Shown here: in pieces, positions 26,262 to 35,626 of the stretch | How positions within the stretch are numbered: position 1 is the stretch's first letter | Layout of the letters: each line of letters opens with the position of its first letter | DNA from: Cytophagales bacterium Alg240-R148 | GTDB taxonomy: Bacteria; Bacteroidota; Bacteroidia; Cytophagales; Cyclobacteriaceae | Length of the DNA stretch: 64,000 nt | Assembly: GCA_900537185.1 (NCBI GenBank) | Contig: LS999830.1 | Coordinates: forward strand, 173,440-237,439 | Direction of reading: 5' to 3' | Translations under genes and position numbers: made by a program | The notes under the pieces: generated by a model | What the model was told of the DNA's origin: nothing | Databases searched by the model: none | What the model saw: the letters and a program-made list of their open reading frames with translations, nothing else

Positions 26262-27245
26262 ATGGATATTGAAGCAGTAGAAAAGGATGTCTCTGTTCTT
26301 GTTGAAAAGGTAAAAGCACTTAGAAAAGAACTTTCTAAAGTAATTGTAGGACAGGAAGACGTAGTAGAGCAAATGCTAATTGCCCATTTGGCAGGAGGAC
26401 ATGCGCTTTTGGAAGGCGTGCCAGGCTTGGCAAAAACATTGATGGTGAAGTCTTTGGCTTCTGTAATTGGTTCTGAGTTTAGGAGGATTCAATTTACTCC
26501 AGATTTAATGCCATCGGATATTATAGGAACAGAAGTGCTGGAAGAGGACCACTCAACTGGCCATAAATTTTTCAAGTTCAACAAAGGTCCAATCTTTTCC
26601 AATATTGTTTTGGCGGATGAAATAAACAGAACTCCCCCCAAAACGCAGGCTGCTTTATTAGAAGCGATGCAGGAGTTTTCTGTAAGTTATGCCGGCAAAA
26701 CCTATGACTTACCAAAACCATTTTTCATTCTGGCTACCCAGAACCCTATTGAACAATCTGGGACTTTTCCACTGCCTGAGGCACAACTAGACCGTTTTTT
26801 ACTGTACATAAAGGTGCAATACCCAACCGAAAGGGAAGAATTGGACATATTGAAAATGACTACCTCCAAACAGTCTAATCCGGTAGAGGCTCAGATAACT
26901 GGGGAGGAAATTGTAAAATTACAGGCGTATACCAGAGAAGTATTTATTAGCGACGAGGTGTTGACGTATGTAAACCGATTGATACGCATAACCAGACCCG
27001 ATACAAGCGACGCTGAACTAGTGCAGCAGTGGCTGAGCTGGGGAGCAGGCCCGAGGGCTGGGCAAGCATTGATATTAACAGCAAAAGCACGAGCACTCCT
27101 CAACAACCGTTATTCGGTAACTAAAGAAGACATTACAGCCATGGCCTACCCGGTGCTTCGGCACCGCTTGGTGCTAAATTTTAAAGCAGAGGCGGAAAAC
27201 AAATCAACCGACGATGTGATTGATGGGCTATTGAATTTGGTTTAA
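26262..27245 (+). CDS. MoxR-family AAA+ ATPase
   Basis: The 327-residue protein is a MoxR-type ATPase: Walker A GVPGLAKT (52-59), Walker [24 protein letters not shown], sensor-1 FILATQNP and a C-terminal lid with [16 protein letters not shown]. MoxR proteins act as chaperone-like ATPases for the assembly of partners that carry VWA domains. The DUF58 (VWA-like) protein is coded immediately downstream with no gap, which fits this pair. Confidence 0.95.
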   Translation: MDIEAVEKDVSVLVEKVKALRKELSKVIVGQEDVVEQMLIAHLAGGHALLEGVPGLAKTLMVKSLASVIGSEFRRIQFTPDLMPSDIIGTEVLEEDHSTGHKFFKFNKGPIFSNIVLADEINRTPPKTQAALLEAMQEFSVSYAGKTYDLPKPFFILATQNPIEQSGTFPLPEAQLDRFLLYIKVQYPTEREELDILKMTTSKQSNPVEAQITGEEIVKLQAYTREVFISDEVLTYVNRLIRITRPDTSDAELVQQWLSWGAGPRAGQALILTAKARALLNNRYSVTKEDITAMAYPVLRHRLVLNFKAEAENKSTDDVIDGLLNLV

Positions 27246-28130
27246 GTGCAGGCTTTTCAAGAACTATACAATCCAGAATTGCTCCAATCGGTAAAAGGAC
27301 TTCAATTGTTGTCCAAATTGATACAGGAAGAGAGCGCCATGGGGCTTTCATCTAGTATCCGAGTAGGTGCTGGTGTGGAATTCAGTCAGTTTAGAAGCTA
27401 CGAACAGGGGGATGATCTTCGGTTTTTGGATTGGAAAATGTACGGGCGTTCCGAGCGGTATTATATCCGGTTATCGGAAATAGAAAGCCACTTAAACACC
27501 TACATCATTTTGGATGGGTCGGCAAGTATGCTGTACGAAGAGAACAAAATAAAGAAGTACGATTATGCCAGAATATTGGCTGCTGCCTTAATAAATATTT
27601 CTATTGACCAAGGAGACAAGGTAGGTTTGATGCTCAACCAATCTCCAATTTCTTTTTTAAACTCCAAAGATGGCCCGAAATACAAATTACAATTGATGCA
27701 CCAATTGGTCCAGAAACAAGCCATGGGTGCATGGCAAAACATAGAACCAGATAAATTCTTTTCAACGGGTAAAAAGTCGTTGTTTGTTATAATATCGGAC
27801 TTGTACAACCACCATTCAGAAATTATTGATTTCTGTAAAAAAATTAAAACGAATAGGAGTGAAGTATTGTTTTTCCATTTGTCTGGAGAAAGAGAAAGAG
27901 CGTTTAATTTTAAATCAGCCAGTGCCCTTCAAGATTTGGAAACAGGTACCACCATTCCTTTTAATCGAAACAAAGATGCGGGCAAATTTAGTGAAGTGTT
28001 ATTGGAACAAGAGGCTGCAATGGTAGAGCAATTAAAACACAATAGAATTGCCTACGCCCATTGTGATCTTTCCCAATCCCCAGGTCAATACATCCATAAT
28101 TTCCTGTCTAGCAGACATAGTTTGTATTAA
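27246..28130 (+). CDS. DUF58 domain protein (VWA-like)
   Basis: A 294-residue protein starting at GTG right after the MoxR stop. The DUF58 signature is FRSYEQGDDLRFLDWKMYGR, followed by a VWA-like fold with a metal-ion-dependent adhesion motif TYIILDGSASML. It is soluble and is the usual MoxR partner. The BatA gene begins directly after its stop codon. Confidence 0.93.
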   Translation: MQAFQELYNPELLQSVKGLQLLSKLIQEESAMGLSSSIRVGAGVEFSQFRSYEQGDDLRFLDWKMYGRSERYYIRLSEIESHLNTYIILDGSASMLYEENKIKKYDYARILAAALINISIDQGDKVGLMLNQSPISFLNSKDGPKYKLQLMHQLVQKQAMGAWQNIEPDKFFSTGKKSLFVIISDLYNHHSEIIDFCKKIKTNRSEVLFFHLSGERERAFNFKSASALQDLETGTTIPFNRNKDAGKFSEVLLEQEAAMVEQLKHNRIAYAHCDLSQSPGQYIHNFLSSRHSLY

Positions 28131-29309
28131 ATGGAACAATTGTTAACCATATGGCCCCTTGTTGTAGTGAGCGCGTTGGTACCAATTGTGGTCCATTTGC
28201 TATCCAAAAAAATAAAAACCGTTCAATTGATTGGAAGTACCAAAGGTCTGGAAGATTCCAAGACTCAAAAATCTAAATCGATTCAGTTGAATGAAAAGTG
28301 GCTGCTTGTAAGCAGGTTGGTTCTGTTGGCCATGTTTCTATTGGCTACATTGGATTGGGTAATGCCGGTGAATAAGGAGCGTACATCGTATTTTATTGCC
28401 TCGGAGTACTTGCGCCATGACAAAGTAAAAATTTTGTTGGACACTATTGATCCAGAGCAAGTGCAACAGTTTTCTTCGGGTTTTTCTAAAAATTTAAACT
28501 CTGTAAAACATGGTACTTACCAAGAAGATTACAGCCGTTTGTATGCCCACCTTCAGGAGGTGCCAGGGCAAAAAGTAATTATTGCACCAAAACGAATGAG
28601 TAAGTTTCAATCTGGAATTCCAAATAGAAGCGATCAAATAAGATGGTTGAATTTGGATGAGGATACTTCTTTTTACATAGGCAGTATATTCCATAGCGAT
28701 ACGTTGCAACTGATACGTTGTGTTGGTAGTTTGGACCATCAAATTTTGGAGTATAAGCCAGTGCAAGCTGATTCCTATCAGCAAGAAAACGATACCATAT
28801 TGTGGCGGGGTTTAAAACTTCCTTTGCTTACAAAAAATTACAATGTATTTGTCGATTCTAATTTAGAAGACTCCATACAGGTTAAGATAGAGGCATTGTT
28901 GCTGGCTACCGAAATGGTGTATGGGGTTCATTTTCAGAAATCCAGTCAAGGTGCTGCTGCATTGGTGTTTAGTTCAGAGAGTAGTAACGTAACAAATTAC
29001 GCAACTAACGTTTTAATAACTCGAAGTATGCTGGGTGGGTTGCACCCAATCAAAGAAGGTTTTATAGTTGCTGAGTCTGATCTCAACACACTCAGCCCAT
29101 ACCTTATCCAAAATTTGTTTGAACAAAACCTAGGGGTACACAATAGATGGGAAGGAGACCGTTCAGAAATCACTTTAGGACCTGTATTAAAAAAAACGGA
29201 GCAACCAACTAAAAAAGGTGGATTGTTAGTAGAAGTGATAGAGTTTTGGTACTTGCTGTTGTTTGTATTATTGTTGGAACGGTATTTAAGTTATAGAAAA
29301 TCGCTATGA
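28131..29309 (+). CDS. BatA N-terminal domain protein
   Basis: The 392-residue product starts with the BatA N-terminal module: LTIWPLVVVSALVPIVVHLL then VQLIGSTKGLED and a second helix WLLVSRLVLLAMFLLATLDWV. The central part is a large exported soluble domain, and a C-terminal helix WYLLLFVLLLERYLSYR anchors the end. BatA proteins are tied to aerotolerance and envelope stability in Bacteroidota. It overlaps the DUF4175 gene by 4 bases. Confidence 0.9.
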   Translation: MEQLLTIWPLVVVSALVPIVVHLLSKKIKTVQLIGSTKGLEDSKTQKSKSIQLNEKWLLVSRLVLLAMFLLATLDWVMPVNKERTSYFIASEYLRHDKVKILLDTIDPEQVQQFSSGFSKNLNSVKHGTYQEDYSRLYAHLQEVPGQKVIIAPKRMSKFQSGIPNRSDQIRWLNLDEDTSFYIGSIFHSDTLQLIRCVGSLDHQILEYKPVQADSYQQENDTILWRGLKLPLLTKNYNVFVDSNLEDSIQVKIEALLLATEMVYGVHFQKSSQGAAALVFSSESSNVTNYATNVLITRSMLGGLHPIKEGFIVAESDLNTLSPYLIQNLFEQNLGVHNRWEGDRSEITLGPVLKKTEQPTKKGGLLVEVIEFWYLLLFVLLLERYLSYRKSL

Positions 29310-31495
29310 CCCAACACAAAGACATATTACAACTGTTGCGGCGCTTGCAAGTAAGACAAGCCATAAGGGTGATGCTCTTGTTTTTGATTTTAAGTACGTT
29401 GGCATGGATGTGTTGGACTTTGGAATTGTATAACAATTGGGTTTGGCTGGTAGTAGAAACTATATTGTTAATTCTTATCGGATGGTTCTCTTGGCGTTCT
29501 AAGGAGGACTACCAAAATTGGAGCATTCAACTGTTAAATGAACACTTTAAGGATGTAAATGAGGCCGCAGAATTGTTGTTTTTGCCAAAACCTACAAGCC
29601 AATTGGCTCAACTACAACAAAATAAACTTGTGTCCATGCATTTTAACACCAAGGGTTTGGTGTCCTACCATGTGGTGAAAAAACTGCTGTTATTGTGGTT
29701 GGTTTGTCTGGTTTCAGCGTTGGCAGTTGCCTTAAGTGCAAGGACAAGCAGCAAGCCTACTGCCATTCAAAGTGTAGCGGTAGAAAAGGCTATGGTAGAT
29801 AGTATACAAGTTAAAAATAATGCTTTGGTGTTGCAGGCAACCATTCAAATTAAGCCACCGGCATATACGAGAATGGCACCTTTTTCTAGTTCTTATCGAA
29901 TAGAAACCCCTGAAGCAGCGCTGGTAGATTTTCACTTTAGGGCCAACCAAACACTCAAGGAGCTTGGTTTGGTGTTTACGGGAAGTGAAGACACGCTCTT
30001 TTTTCAAAGTGCTGATTCTTTGCTCTTCCAGACCAAATTTGTAGCCAATAACAGTGGCATCTACCATTATTATTTCAAAAATTCTGATACCACCTATGCT
30101 TCTCCGTTGTATAACCTGCTGGTTATAAAAGACAAAGCCCCAGAAGTAGACATTCAAGAACCAGGACAGTACCTTTCCTTTAAATACAATGAAGCACAGC
30201 AATTTGTAGTGGAAGCTGTGGTCCTGGATGACTACGGCATTGACAGCATTTCGATGGTAGCTACGGTGAGTAAAGGCTCAGGAGAATCTGTTAAATTTAG
30301 AGAAGAAATATTGCCCATCGATAACATCCGCGGGAACCTCCAGCAAAAACAACTAGTTAAAAACCTAGATTTGCGCCAATTGGGCATGGAAGCGGGGGAT
30401 GAATTGTACTATTATTTCTATGTGGAAGATAATAAAAGGCCCGAAAGACAGTCGTTTAGAAGTGAAACCTACTTTGCTTCTATAGAAGATACCACAACGG
30501 TTACATTTTCTCTTGAAGGCAACCTAGGTATAGATTTAATGCCAGAATATTTTCGCAGCCAGCGACAAATAATAATCGAAACAGAGCAATTGATTAAAGA
30601 TAAAAATAAACTTTCTGAAAAAGAGTTTAACCATAAAAGCAATGAGCTTGGTTACGATCAAAAGGTATTGCGCCTTAAGTATGGACAGTTTTTAGGAGAA
30701 GAGTTCGAATCTGGCGTTGCAGAACACGACCACGAAGCAACAGAAACAGACGAACCAGTAGAAGCTCAATTTGGCCATGTGCACGATGGGGAAAACGAAC
30801 ACAATTTGGTTGAAGAAGAGGAAGAACACGAAGATGATAAGCCCACCGAAAAAGACTTTATGCACGACCACGGAGACCCAGAAGAGCATACCTTTTTTAA
30901 AATGAGTGTACGGGCTAAATTAAAAGCAGCCATGACAGAAATGTGGGATGCCGAGTTGTACTTGAGGCTTTACGAACCTGAAAAGTCGTTGCCCTACCAA
31001 TACAAGGCACTTAAATTGATAAAGGAAATAAAAAACCACGCCCGGGTATATGTCCATAGAATTGGTTTTGACCCTCCACCAATAAAACCGGAAAACAGAC
31101 TCAAAGGAGAACAAACTGAAATCAAGGGGCTTGAGTTGTCTTCTACATCTGAATCTGCTCAATGGAATTGGATGCTAGAACAGCTATTTGTAGGTATAAG
31201 AAATGAAATTCATAGAAATGAGCCTCTTGACCAGGCAGTTTTGGAAAAAGCAGGAGTCTATTTTAGTACGTTAGCTGCGGAAAACCCATTGTTGTACATC
31301 GATGTTTTAAACGCATTGAAAACCCTTTCCGAAAACAGCACGACTTTAGAAATAAGGAAACAAGGACTCAAAGATTTGGAAATTAAATTGTTGGTTTTAC
31401 AAGAATTGCACACCCAGCGCACCGGATTGCAGCCTACAACTAATTGGGAATTTCAAAGAATTTATAATCAAAAGTTAGACTCTTTGCAAGAATGA
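29306..31495 (+). CDS. DUF4175-like protein with His/acidic-rich segment
   Basis: A 729-residue membrane protein with N-terminal membrane helices (about 20-60 and 125-145), an exported beta-rich domain (about 165-430), and a helical C-terminal part. Between residues about 471 and 530 lies a low-complexity segment full of His, Glu and Asp (repeated HD, EHE and EEEEHEDD elements) that looks metal-binding. The rest fits DUF4175. It overlaps BatA upstream and the next gene downstream, so all are co-translated. Confidence 0.85.
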   Translation: MTQHKDILQLLRRLQVRQAIRVMLLFLILSTLAWMCWTLELYNNWVWLVVETILLILIGWFSWRSKEDYQNWSIQLLNEHFKDVNEAAELLFLPKPTSQLAQLQQNKLVSMHFNTKGLVSYHVVKKLLLLWLVCLVSALAVALSARTSSKPTAIQSVAVEKAMVDSIQVKNNALVLQATIQIKPPAYTRMAPFSSSYRIETPEAALVDFHFRANQTLKELGLVFTGSEDTLFFQSADSLLFQTKFVANNSGIYHYYFKNSDTTYASPLYNLLVIKDKAPEVDIQEPGQYLSFKYNEAQQFVVEAVVLDDYGIDSISMVATVSKGSGESVKFREEILPIDNIRGNLQQKQLVKNLDLRQLGMEAGDELYYYFYVEDNKRPERQSFRSETYFASIEDTTTVTFSLEGNLGIDLMPEYFRSQRQIIIETEQLIKDKNKLSEKEFNHKSNELGYDQKVLRLKYGQFLGEEFESGVAEHDHEATETDEPVEAQFGHVHDGENEHNLVEEEEEHEDDKPTEKDFMHDHGDPEEHTFFKMSVRAKLKAAMTEMWDAELYLRLYEPEKSLPYQYKALKLIKEIKNHARVYVHRIGFDPPPIKPENRLKGEQTEIKGLELSSTSESAQWNWMLEQLFVGIRNEIHRNEPLDQAVLEKAGVYFSTLAAENPLLYIDVLNALKTLSENSTTLEIRKQGLKDLEIKLLVLQELHTQRTGLQPTTNWEFQRIYNQKLDSLQE

Positions 31496-33156
31496 TGGAA
31501 GTCAATTGGATTTTTATACCGTTGTTGTTGGCCGTAGGCGTATTGTTGCTTTATTGGGAATGGAAACAATACGCCTGGAAAAGAATGCACCGGAAATTGC
31601 TCTTATTGGGCATATTACTATGTCTTTATGCGTTGAAGTTTCCCCCAAAAGTGGATTCGAACCAAAAACTAGGCCCAACCATTGTAGTTACTCCTGGAGT
31701 AACTAAGGATCAATTAGACTCCATAACCAAGTCCATACCAAACGTCCAAATGATTTCTTTAATAGACAGCAGCGCACAGCCTTTTGCACCAAAACGTTTG
31801 CTGCATTTCCCCGATTCTTTGTACAAAAAAGCGGTGCAAATAGCGGGGTATGGGCTGCACAAAGAAGACTTGGTACAACTAACATTACAAAATAAAAGGT
31901 TTTTGGATATTTGGGATTTTATTGGGATTTCCCAATTAAAATGGCAAAATAACACTGTTTTAGCAGGGGAATCCAATGGCTTACAGCTAGAAATATTTGG
32001 AGCGGATCAAGATTCTGTTGTTGTAACATTTGAAAATAGAAGTAAAACCATTCAAGCAAAATCACAAGTTGTATACCTGAATCCATTACAACCGGGGCTT
32101 TCTGAAGTGGATTTAAAATACTATGGCGCAGGAAAACTTCTGCAGCAATACATATTACCAGTTTCTGTAAAAGCAAAAAAAACACTGTCGGTGGTGGCCT
32201 ACCAAACCAGCCCTTCTTATGAAATGAACACTTTGATAAAACTGTTGGCTGAAGAAGGACACTACATTAGATCAAAAGTGAAAATCGCTAGAGACAAACA
32301 CCGTTACAATTATTTCAATGGTGCAGAACGACCTTATAACACATTCAATACAACCTTGCTCGAACAATCGAATATGTTGGTTTTGGATGGTAGTTACCTT
32401 CAGCAGCTATCTATTAGAACCATAGAGCGCTTGTCTCAATTCATAAAAAATGGGGGCGTGATGGTAGTCTTGCATCCTGTAAATTCTAATAACCTTAACT
32501 TGTTGGCTAGTAGTAAAATAGAGGTAGGGACTAAAGTAAAAGAGTATGCGCTTGAGGCCAACGGGGCCTCTGTACAATTCTTTTCAGTTAACCAAAATCC
32601 AAGTTACAATAAAAAGATGGGCAATGGCGGGTTGGTTGTTGTAGGATTGGAGAATAGTTACTTACTTAATTTTAAAGGACTACAAGAAGCGTATGCCTCT
32701 TTATGGAATGGTTTGCTAGCCGATGCCACAGAACAGAAACAGCAGCAGGGTTATTTTTCTAGTAACAATAACCTGAGCAATACCAGAATTAGTTTGTTAG
32801 TGGAAGCAGAAGTGAATCCCCGAACAATAAGAAAGGCACTTGGCCCAAATTTGCATATACAGGAACAGCTTGGAACCAATATTACTAGTATAGATTTTTA
32901 TACGGACAGCATTGGGTGGAATAGTTTTAAAACGGATGGAGATACATTACAAGTGCATGTAGCAGATAGGAGCCAGCCCAACATACCCTATTTTAGAAAC
33001 CTACAACTCATAAACAAGAATTTTGGGTTTTCTACCAATCCAGATAAAATGCCCACCGATAACACAAATTTTTCTCAGCCCATCAATAAATATTTTTTTT
33101 ATATGATTTTGCTGCTATGTTTTGCAATTTTGTGGGTAGAACCCAAATTAATATGA
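31492..33156 (+). CDS. Membrane-anchored protein of the MoxR operon
   Basis: The 554-residue product has two membrane helices at the N-terminus (about 4-22 and 32-50), a long exported domain and a C-terminal helix KYFFYMILLLCFAILWVEP. The topology resembles the BatA-like last member in this operon type, in which the central domain is glutamine-amidotransferase-like (a segment RLSQFIKNGGVMVVLHP fits), but no catalytic motif is clear. It overlaps both neighbours by 4 bases. Confidence 0.8.
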   Translation: MMEVNWIFIPLLLAVGVLLLYWEWKQYAWKRMHRKLLLLGILLCLYALKFPPKVDSNQKLGPTIVVTPGVTKDQLDSITKSIPNVQMISLIDSSAQPFAPKRLLHFPDSLYKKAVQIAGYGLHKEDLVQLTLQNKRFLDIWDFIGISQLKWQNNTVLAGESNGLQLEIFGADQDSVVVTFENRSKTIQAKSQVVYLNPLQPGLSEVDLKYYGAGKLLQQYILPVSVKAKKTLSVVAYQTSPSYEMNTLIKLLAEEGHYIRSKVKIARDKHRYNYFNGAERPYNTFNTTLLEQSNMLVLDGSYLQQLSIRTIERLSQFIKNGGVMVVLHPVNSNNLNLLASSKIEVGTKVKEYALEANGASVQFFSVNQNPSYNKKMGNGGLVVVGLENSYLLNFKGLQEAYASLWNGLLADATEQKQQQGYFSSNNNLSNTRISLLVEAEVNPRTIRKALGPNLHIQEQLGTNITSIDFYTDSIGWNSFKTDGDTLQVHVADRSQPNIPYFRNLQLINKNFGFSTNPDKMPTDNTNFSQPINKYFFYMILLLCFAILWVEPKLI

Positions 33157-33290
33157 ATCGGAGTAAAAAGATATTTTTATTAGTTGCTGTACTATTTTTA
33201 TTGTTGATGTTGTGGGTAAGTTACGACATTTCTTCTCGAACTACTTTTCCGGGTTCCAAGCCCCAATTAAAGGAAAGATTAAAAAATAAA
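33153..33290 (+). CDS. 45-residue single-helix membrane protein
   Basis: The start codon overlaps the stop of the preceding gene (ATGA), a strong sign of a real coupled gene. The product MNRSKKIFLLVAVLFLLLML (first 20 residues) continues to a short exported tail SYDISSRNYFSGFQ and a basic end KGKIKK. It has one membrane helix. It closes the MoxR operon and may be a small subunit of that envelope complex. No family is recognised. Confidence 0.6.
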
Positions 33291-33380
33291 TAAAAAAAGC
33301 AGGTGTTTTTTGTGTCTAAGTGTATGGTTAATAAGTGAATAACTGCACTGATTTTTAATTGATGTTTAAACACGCATACT

Positions 33381-34172
33381 ATGAAAAACACATTTTTATT
33401 TCTTCTGATAGTTGTAATTGTATCTTGCCAAACTTCTGAAGAACCTATTCCGCCAAGTTGTGACAATAGCACTTTGTCTTTTACTCTTTCCAATATACAG
33501 CCCAGTTCTTGTGGTGCCGACGACGGTAGTTTTGAAGTAAAAGGATCCGGTGGTAGTGGCAATTACCAATATAAATTAGGAACCAATGGGAGCTATGGCA
33601 ACTCCGGTATATTTACCGGTCTTTCTTCTGCCAATTATACTGTATTTGTGTCGGATGGCACGTGTGAAACGCAAGGGCCTGTGGCGATAGGAAATGGAAG
33701 CGGATTGTCCATTAATTCCGTACAGATTGATGCCAGTGGTTGTGGGGGTACCAATGGTGCTTTAACAGTCCAAACAACTGGGGGTGGCGGTAACGTTCAA
33801 TTTAAAATCAATGCGCTGCCGTTTCAAACCGAATCAAGTTTCAACAATTTAGAAGCTGGCGAATACACCATACTAGTTCAGGACCAACAGAATTGTAATA
33901 CCTCACAAACGGTCCGCGTTGGCACAGGAGTAACTTTTTCCGCTCAAGTTTCTAACATTATTTCTACCAATTGTGCGGTATCGGGTTGTCATGTTGCCAA
34001 CCAACCCAGGCCAGATTTTACTATATTTAGCAATGTACAAAGTAGGGCTGATCTGATTAAAACAAGAGTGAATAATGGTAGTATGCCACCTTCTAACTCG
34101 GGGTTATCCTTATCACAAAGTGAAATTGATCTTATTTCTTGTTGGGTAAATGATGGAGCCGATAATAATTAA
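33381..34172 (+). CDS. SprB-repeat lipoprotein with C-terminal haem-binding motif
   Basis: A 263-residue lipoprotein (MKNTFLFLLIVVIVSCQ). Two SprB-type repeats follow (about 36-105 and 110-178), each with Gly/Ser-rich strands and a Cys. The C-terminal 75 residues have NCAVSGCHV, a CX4CH motif, and a later GSMPP that could give the distal Met of a c-type haem. The protein would be on the outer membrane surface or in the periplasm and may move electrons. It is 3 bases from the YceI gene. Confidence 0.8.
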   Translation: MKNTFLFLLIVVIVSCQTSEEPIPPSCDNSTLSFTLSNIQPSSCGADDGSFEVKGSGGSGNYQYKLGTNGSYGNSGIFTGLSSANYTVFVSDGTCETQGPVAIGNGSGLSINSVQIDASGCGGTNGALTVQTTGGGGNVQFKINALPFQTESSFNNLEAGEYTILVQDQQNCNTSQTVRVGTGVTFSAQVSNIISTNCAVSGCHVANQPRPDFTIFSNVQSRADLIKTRVNNGSMPPSNSGLSLSQSEIDLISCWVNDGADNN

Positions 34173-34175
34173 AAA

Positions 34176-34712
34176 ATGAAGCATATTATAATTTTAGCTT
34201 GGCTGGTAGCAGCGCTACCAAATGCTCTTTTGGGTCAAAAGAAATTGATAAAAGAAGGTACTGCCACTTTTTATTCCTCGGCTCCACTAGAGGATATTGA
34301 AGCGCACAATAACAAAATCAGCAGCATCCTAGATATGTCAAATGGTAATATTGCATTTTCGATCGCCATCAGTGGCTTTGTCTTTGAAAAAGCGTTGATG
34401 CAAGAACATTTTAACGAGAAGTATTTGGAGAGCCACCTGTTTCCAACCGCTACCTTCTCCGGTACTTTGCAACAGTTCGATGCCGACAATCCATCCCGTA
34501 CCACCTCCGCCAAAGGTAAGTTAACCATTCATGGTGTTACCAAAAAGGTAGAGGTACCTGGTACTGTGGTAGTAACCGATGGAATTCTAATTATTAACGC
34601 CAGCTTTTTCGTAGATTTAGAAGATTACAAAATTAAGAAACCGAAAATGCTGTGGCAAAATATTGCCGATTCTATTAAAGTAACCATAAACGCTCAATAT
34701 GAAATCCATTAA
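34176..34712 (+). CDS. YceI-family lipid-binding protein
   Basis: The 178-residue exported protein (signal ending LLGQ) has the YceI lipocalin-like pattern: TATFYSSAPLEDIEAHNNK, FEKALMQEHFNEKYLESHLFP, TTSAKGKLTIHGVTKKVEVPG and a closing SFFVDLEDYKIKKPKM. Such proteins bind polyisoprenoid-type lipids or quinones in the periplasm. It overlaps the DUF5777 gene by 14 bases. Together with the haem-motif protein this suggests periplasmic electron or quinone handling. Confidence 0.92.
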   Translation: MKHIIILAWLVAALPNALLGQKKLIKEGTATFYSSAPLEDIEAHNNKISSILDMSNGNIAFSIAISGFVFEKALMQEHFNEKYLESHLFPTATFSGTLQQFDADNPSRTTSAKGKLTIHGVTKKVEVPGTVVVTDGILIINASFFVDLEDYKIKKPKMLWQNIADSIKVTINAQYEIH

Positions 34713-35556
34713 TTACCTAATACTAGCCTTTACATTGTATTGTTTTGCACCTGTAATGGCCCAAGATGATTTATTAAACGAATTGGAAACACCGGAATCA
34801 GAAACGGTTTTACCAGCCTTTAAAGGCACCAGAGTAGTTATTTTGCAATCCACCAAAATGCGCTCGAAAGGGGAGTTTGATTTTATATTCCAGCATAGAT
34901 TCGGAACCATTAACAGTGGGGCCTATGAATTGTTTGGGCTGGACGACGCTTTTGTTAGAATAGGTGGAGAATACGCCTTTTCTGACAATGTAAATATTGG
35001 TATGGGCCGCAGTAGTGTCGACAAGTCCTATGATTTATTTGGTAAGTTCAGGCTGACCCAACAAAGTGATAAATCTTTTATGAATACTGTTTTGTACGGT
35101 AGTGTTACGTATAGATCTTCTCCTAAAAAGGAAGATGACCCTAGCGTTACAACCAACGACCGGTTTGCCTATACCACTATGGCTTTGTTTTCTAGACGCC
35201 TCAACGATAAATTATCGCTGCAGTTGAGCCCTGCTTGGGTTTATAAAAACAGAGTAAACCCAATTGAAAACAACCACAGCACCTATGCGGTTGGAGTAGG
35301 CAGTCGGTATATGATTTCAAAAAGCGTTGCCCTTACGGCAGAGTATTATTACCGAATGAATGTTCCATCTACTTCTTCTACCCACAACCCTTTGAGTATT
35401 GGTGTTGATATTGAAACAGGAGGCCATGTGTTTCAGGTGCATCTAACCAATTCACTTTATAGTTTTGAACGGGGCATATTAACGGAAGTACAAGACGACT
35501 TTTTTAATGGTGATATTCGATTGGGTTTTAATGTAACCAGAACGTTCCAATTTTAA
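34699..35556 (+). CDS. DUF5777 outer-membrane beta-barrel protein
   Basis: The 285-residue exported protein starts with a signal peptide (ending VMAQ) and has the DUF5777 pattern: GTRVVILQSTKMRSKGEFDF, QHRFGTINSGAYELFGLDDA, VNIGMGRSS, then repeated amphipathic strands up to a C-terminal aromatic residue (RTFQF). It is probably an outer-membrane barrel. The gene overlaps YceI and is the last of the three. Confidence 0.88.
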   Translation: MKSINYLILAFTLYCFAPVMAQDDLLNELETPESETVLPAFKGTRVVILQSTKMRSKGEFDFIFQHRFGTINSGAYELFGLDDAFVRIGGEYAFSDNVNIGMGRSSVDKSYDLFGKFRLTQQSDKSFMNTVLYGSVTYRSSPKKEDDPSVTTNDRFAYTTMALFSRRLNDKLSLQLSPAWVYKNRVNPIENNHSTYAVGVGSRYMISKSVALTAEYYYRMNVPSTSSTHNPLSIGVDIETGGHVFQVHLTNSLYSFERGILTEVQDDFFNGDIRLGFNVTRTFQF

Positions 35557-35626
35557 TAACAGCTAAATAATGTTATATTTAGTTCGGTAAAAGTTATTTT
35601 CATTTTAAGAACTAAATAGTACAACT

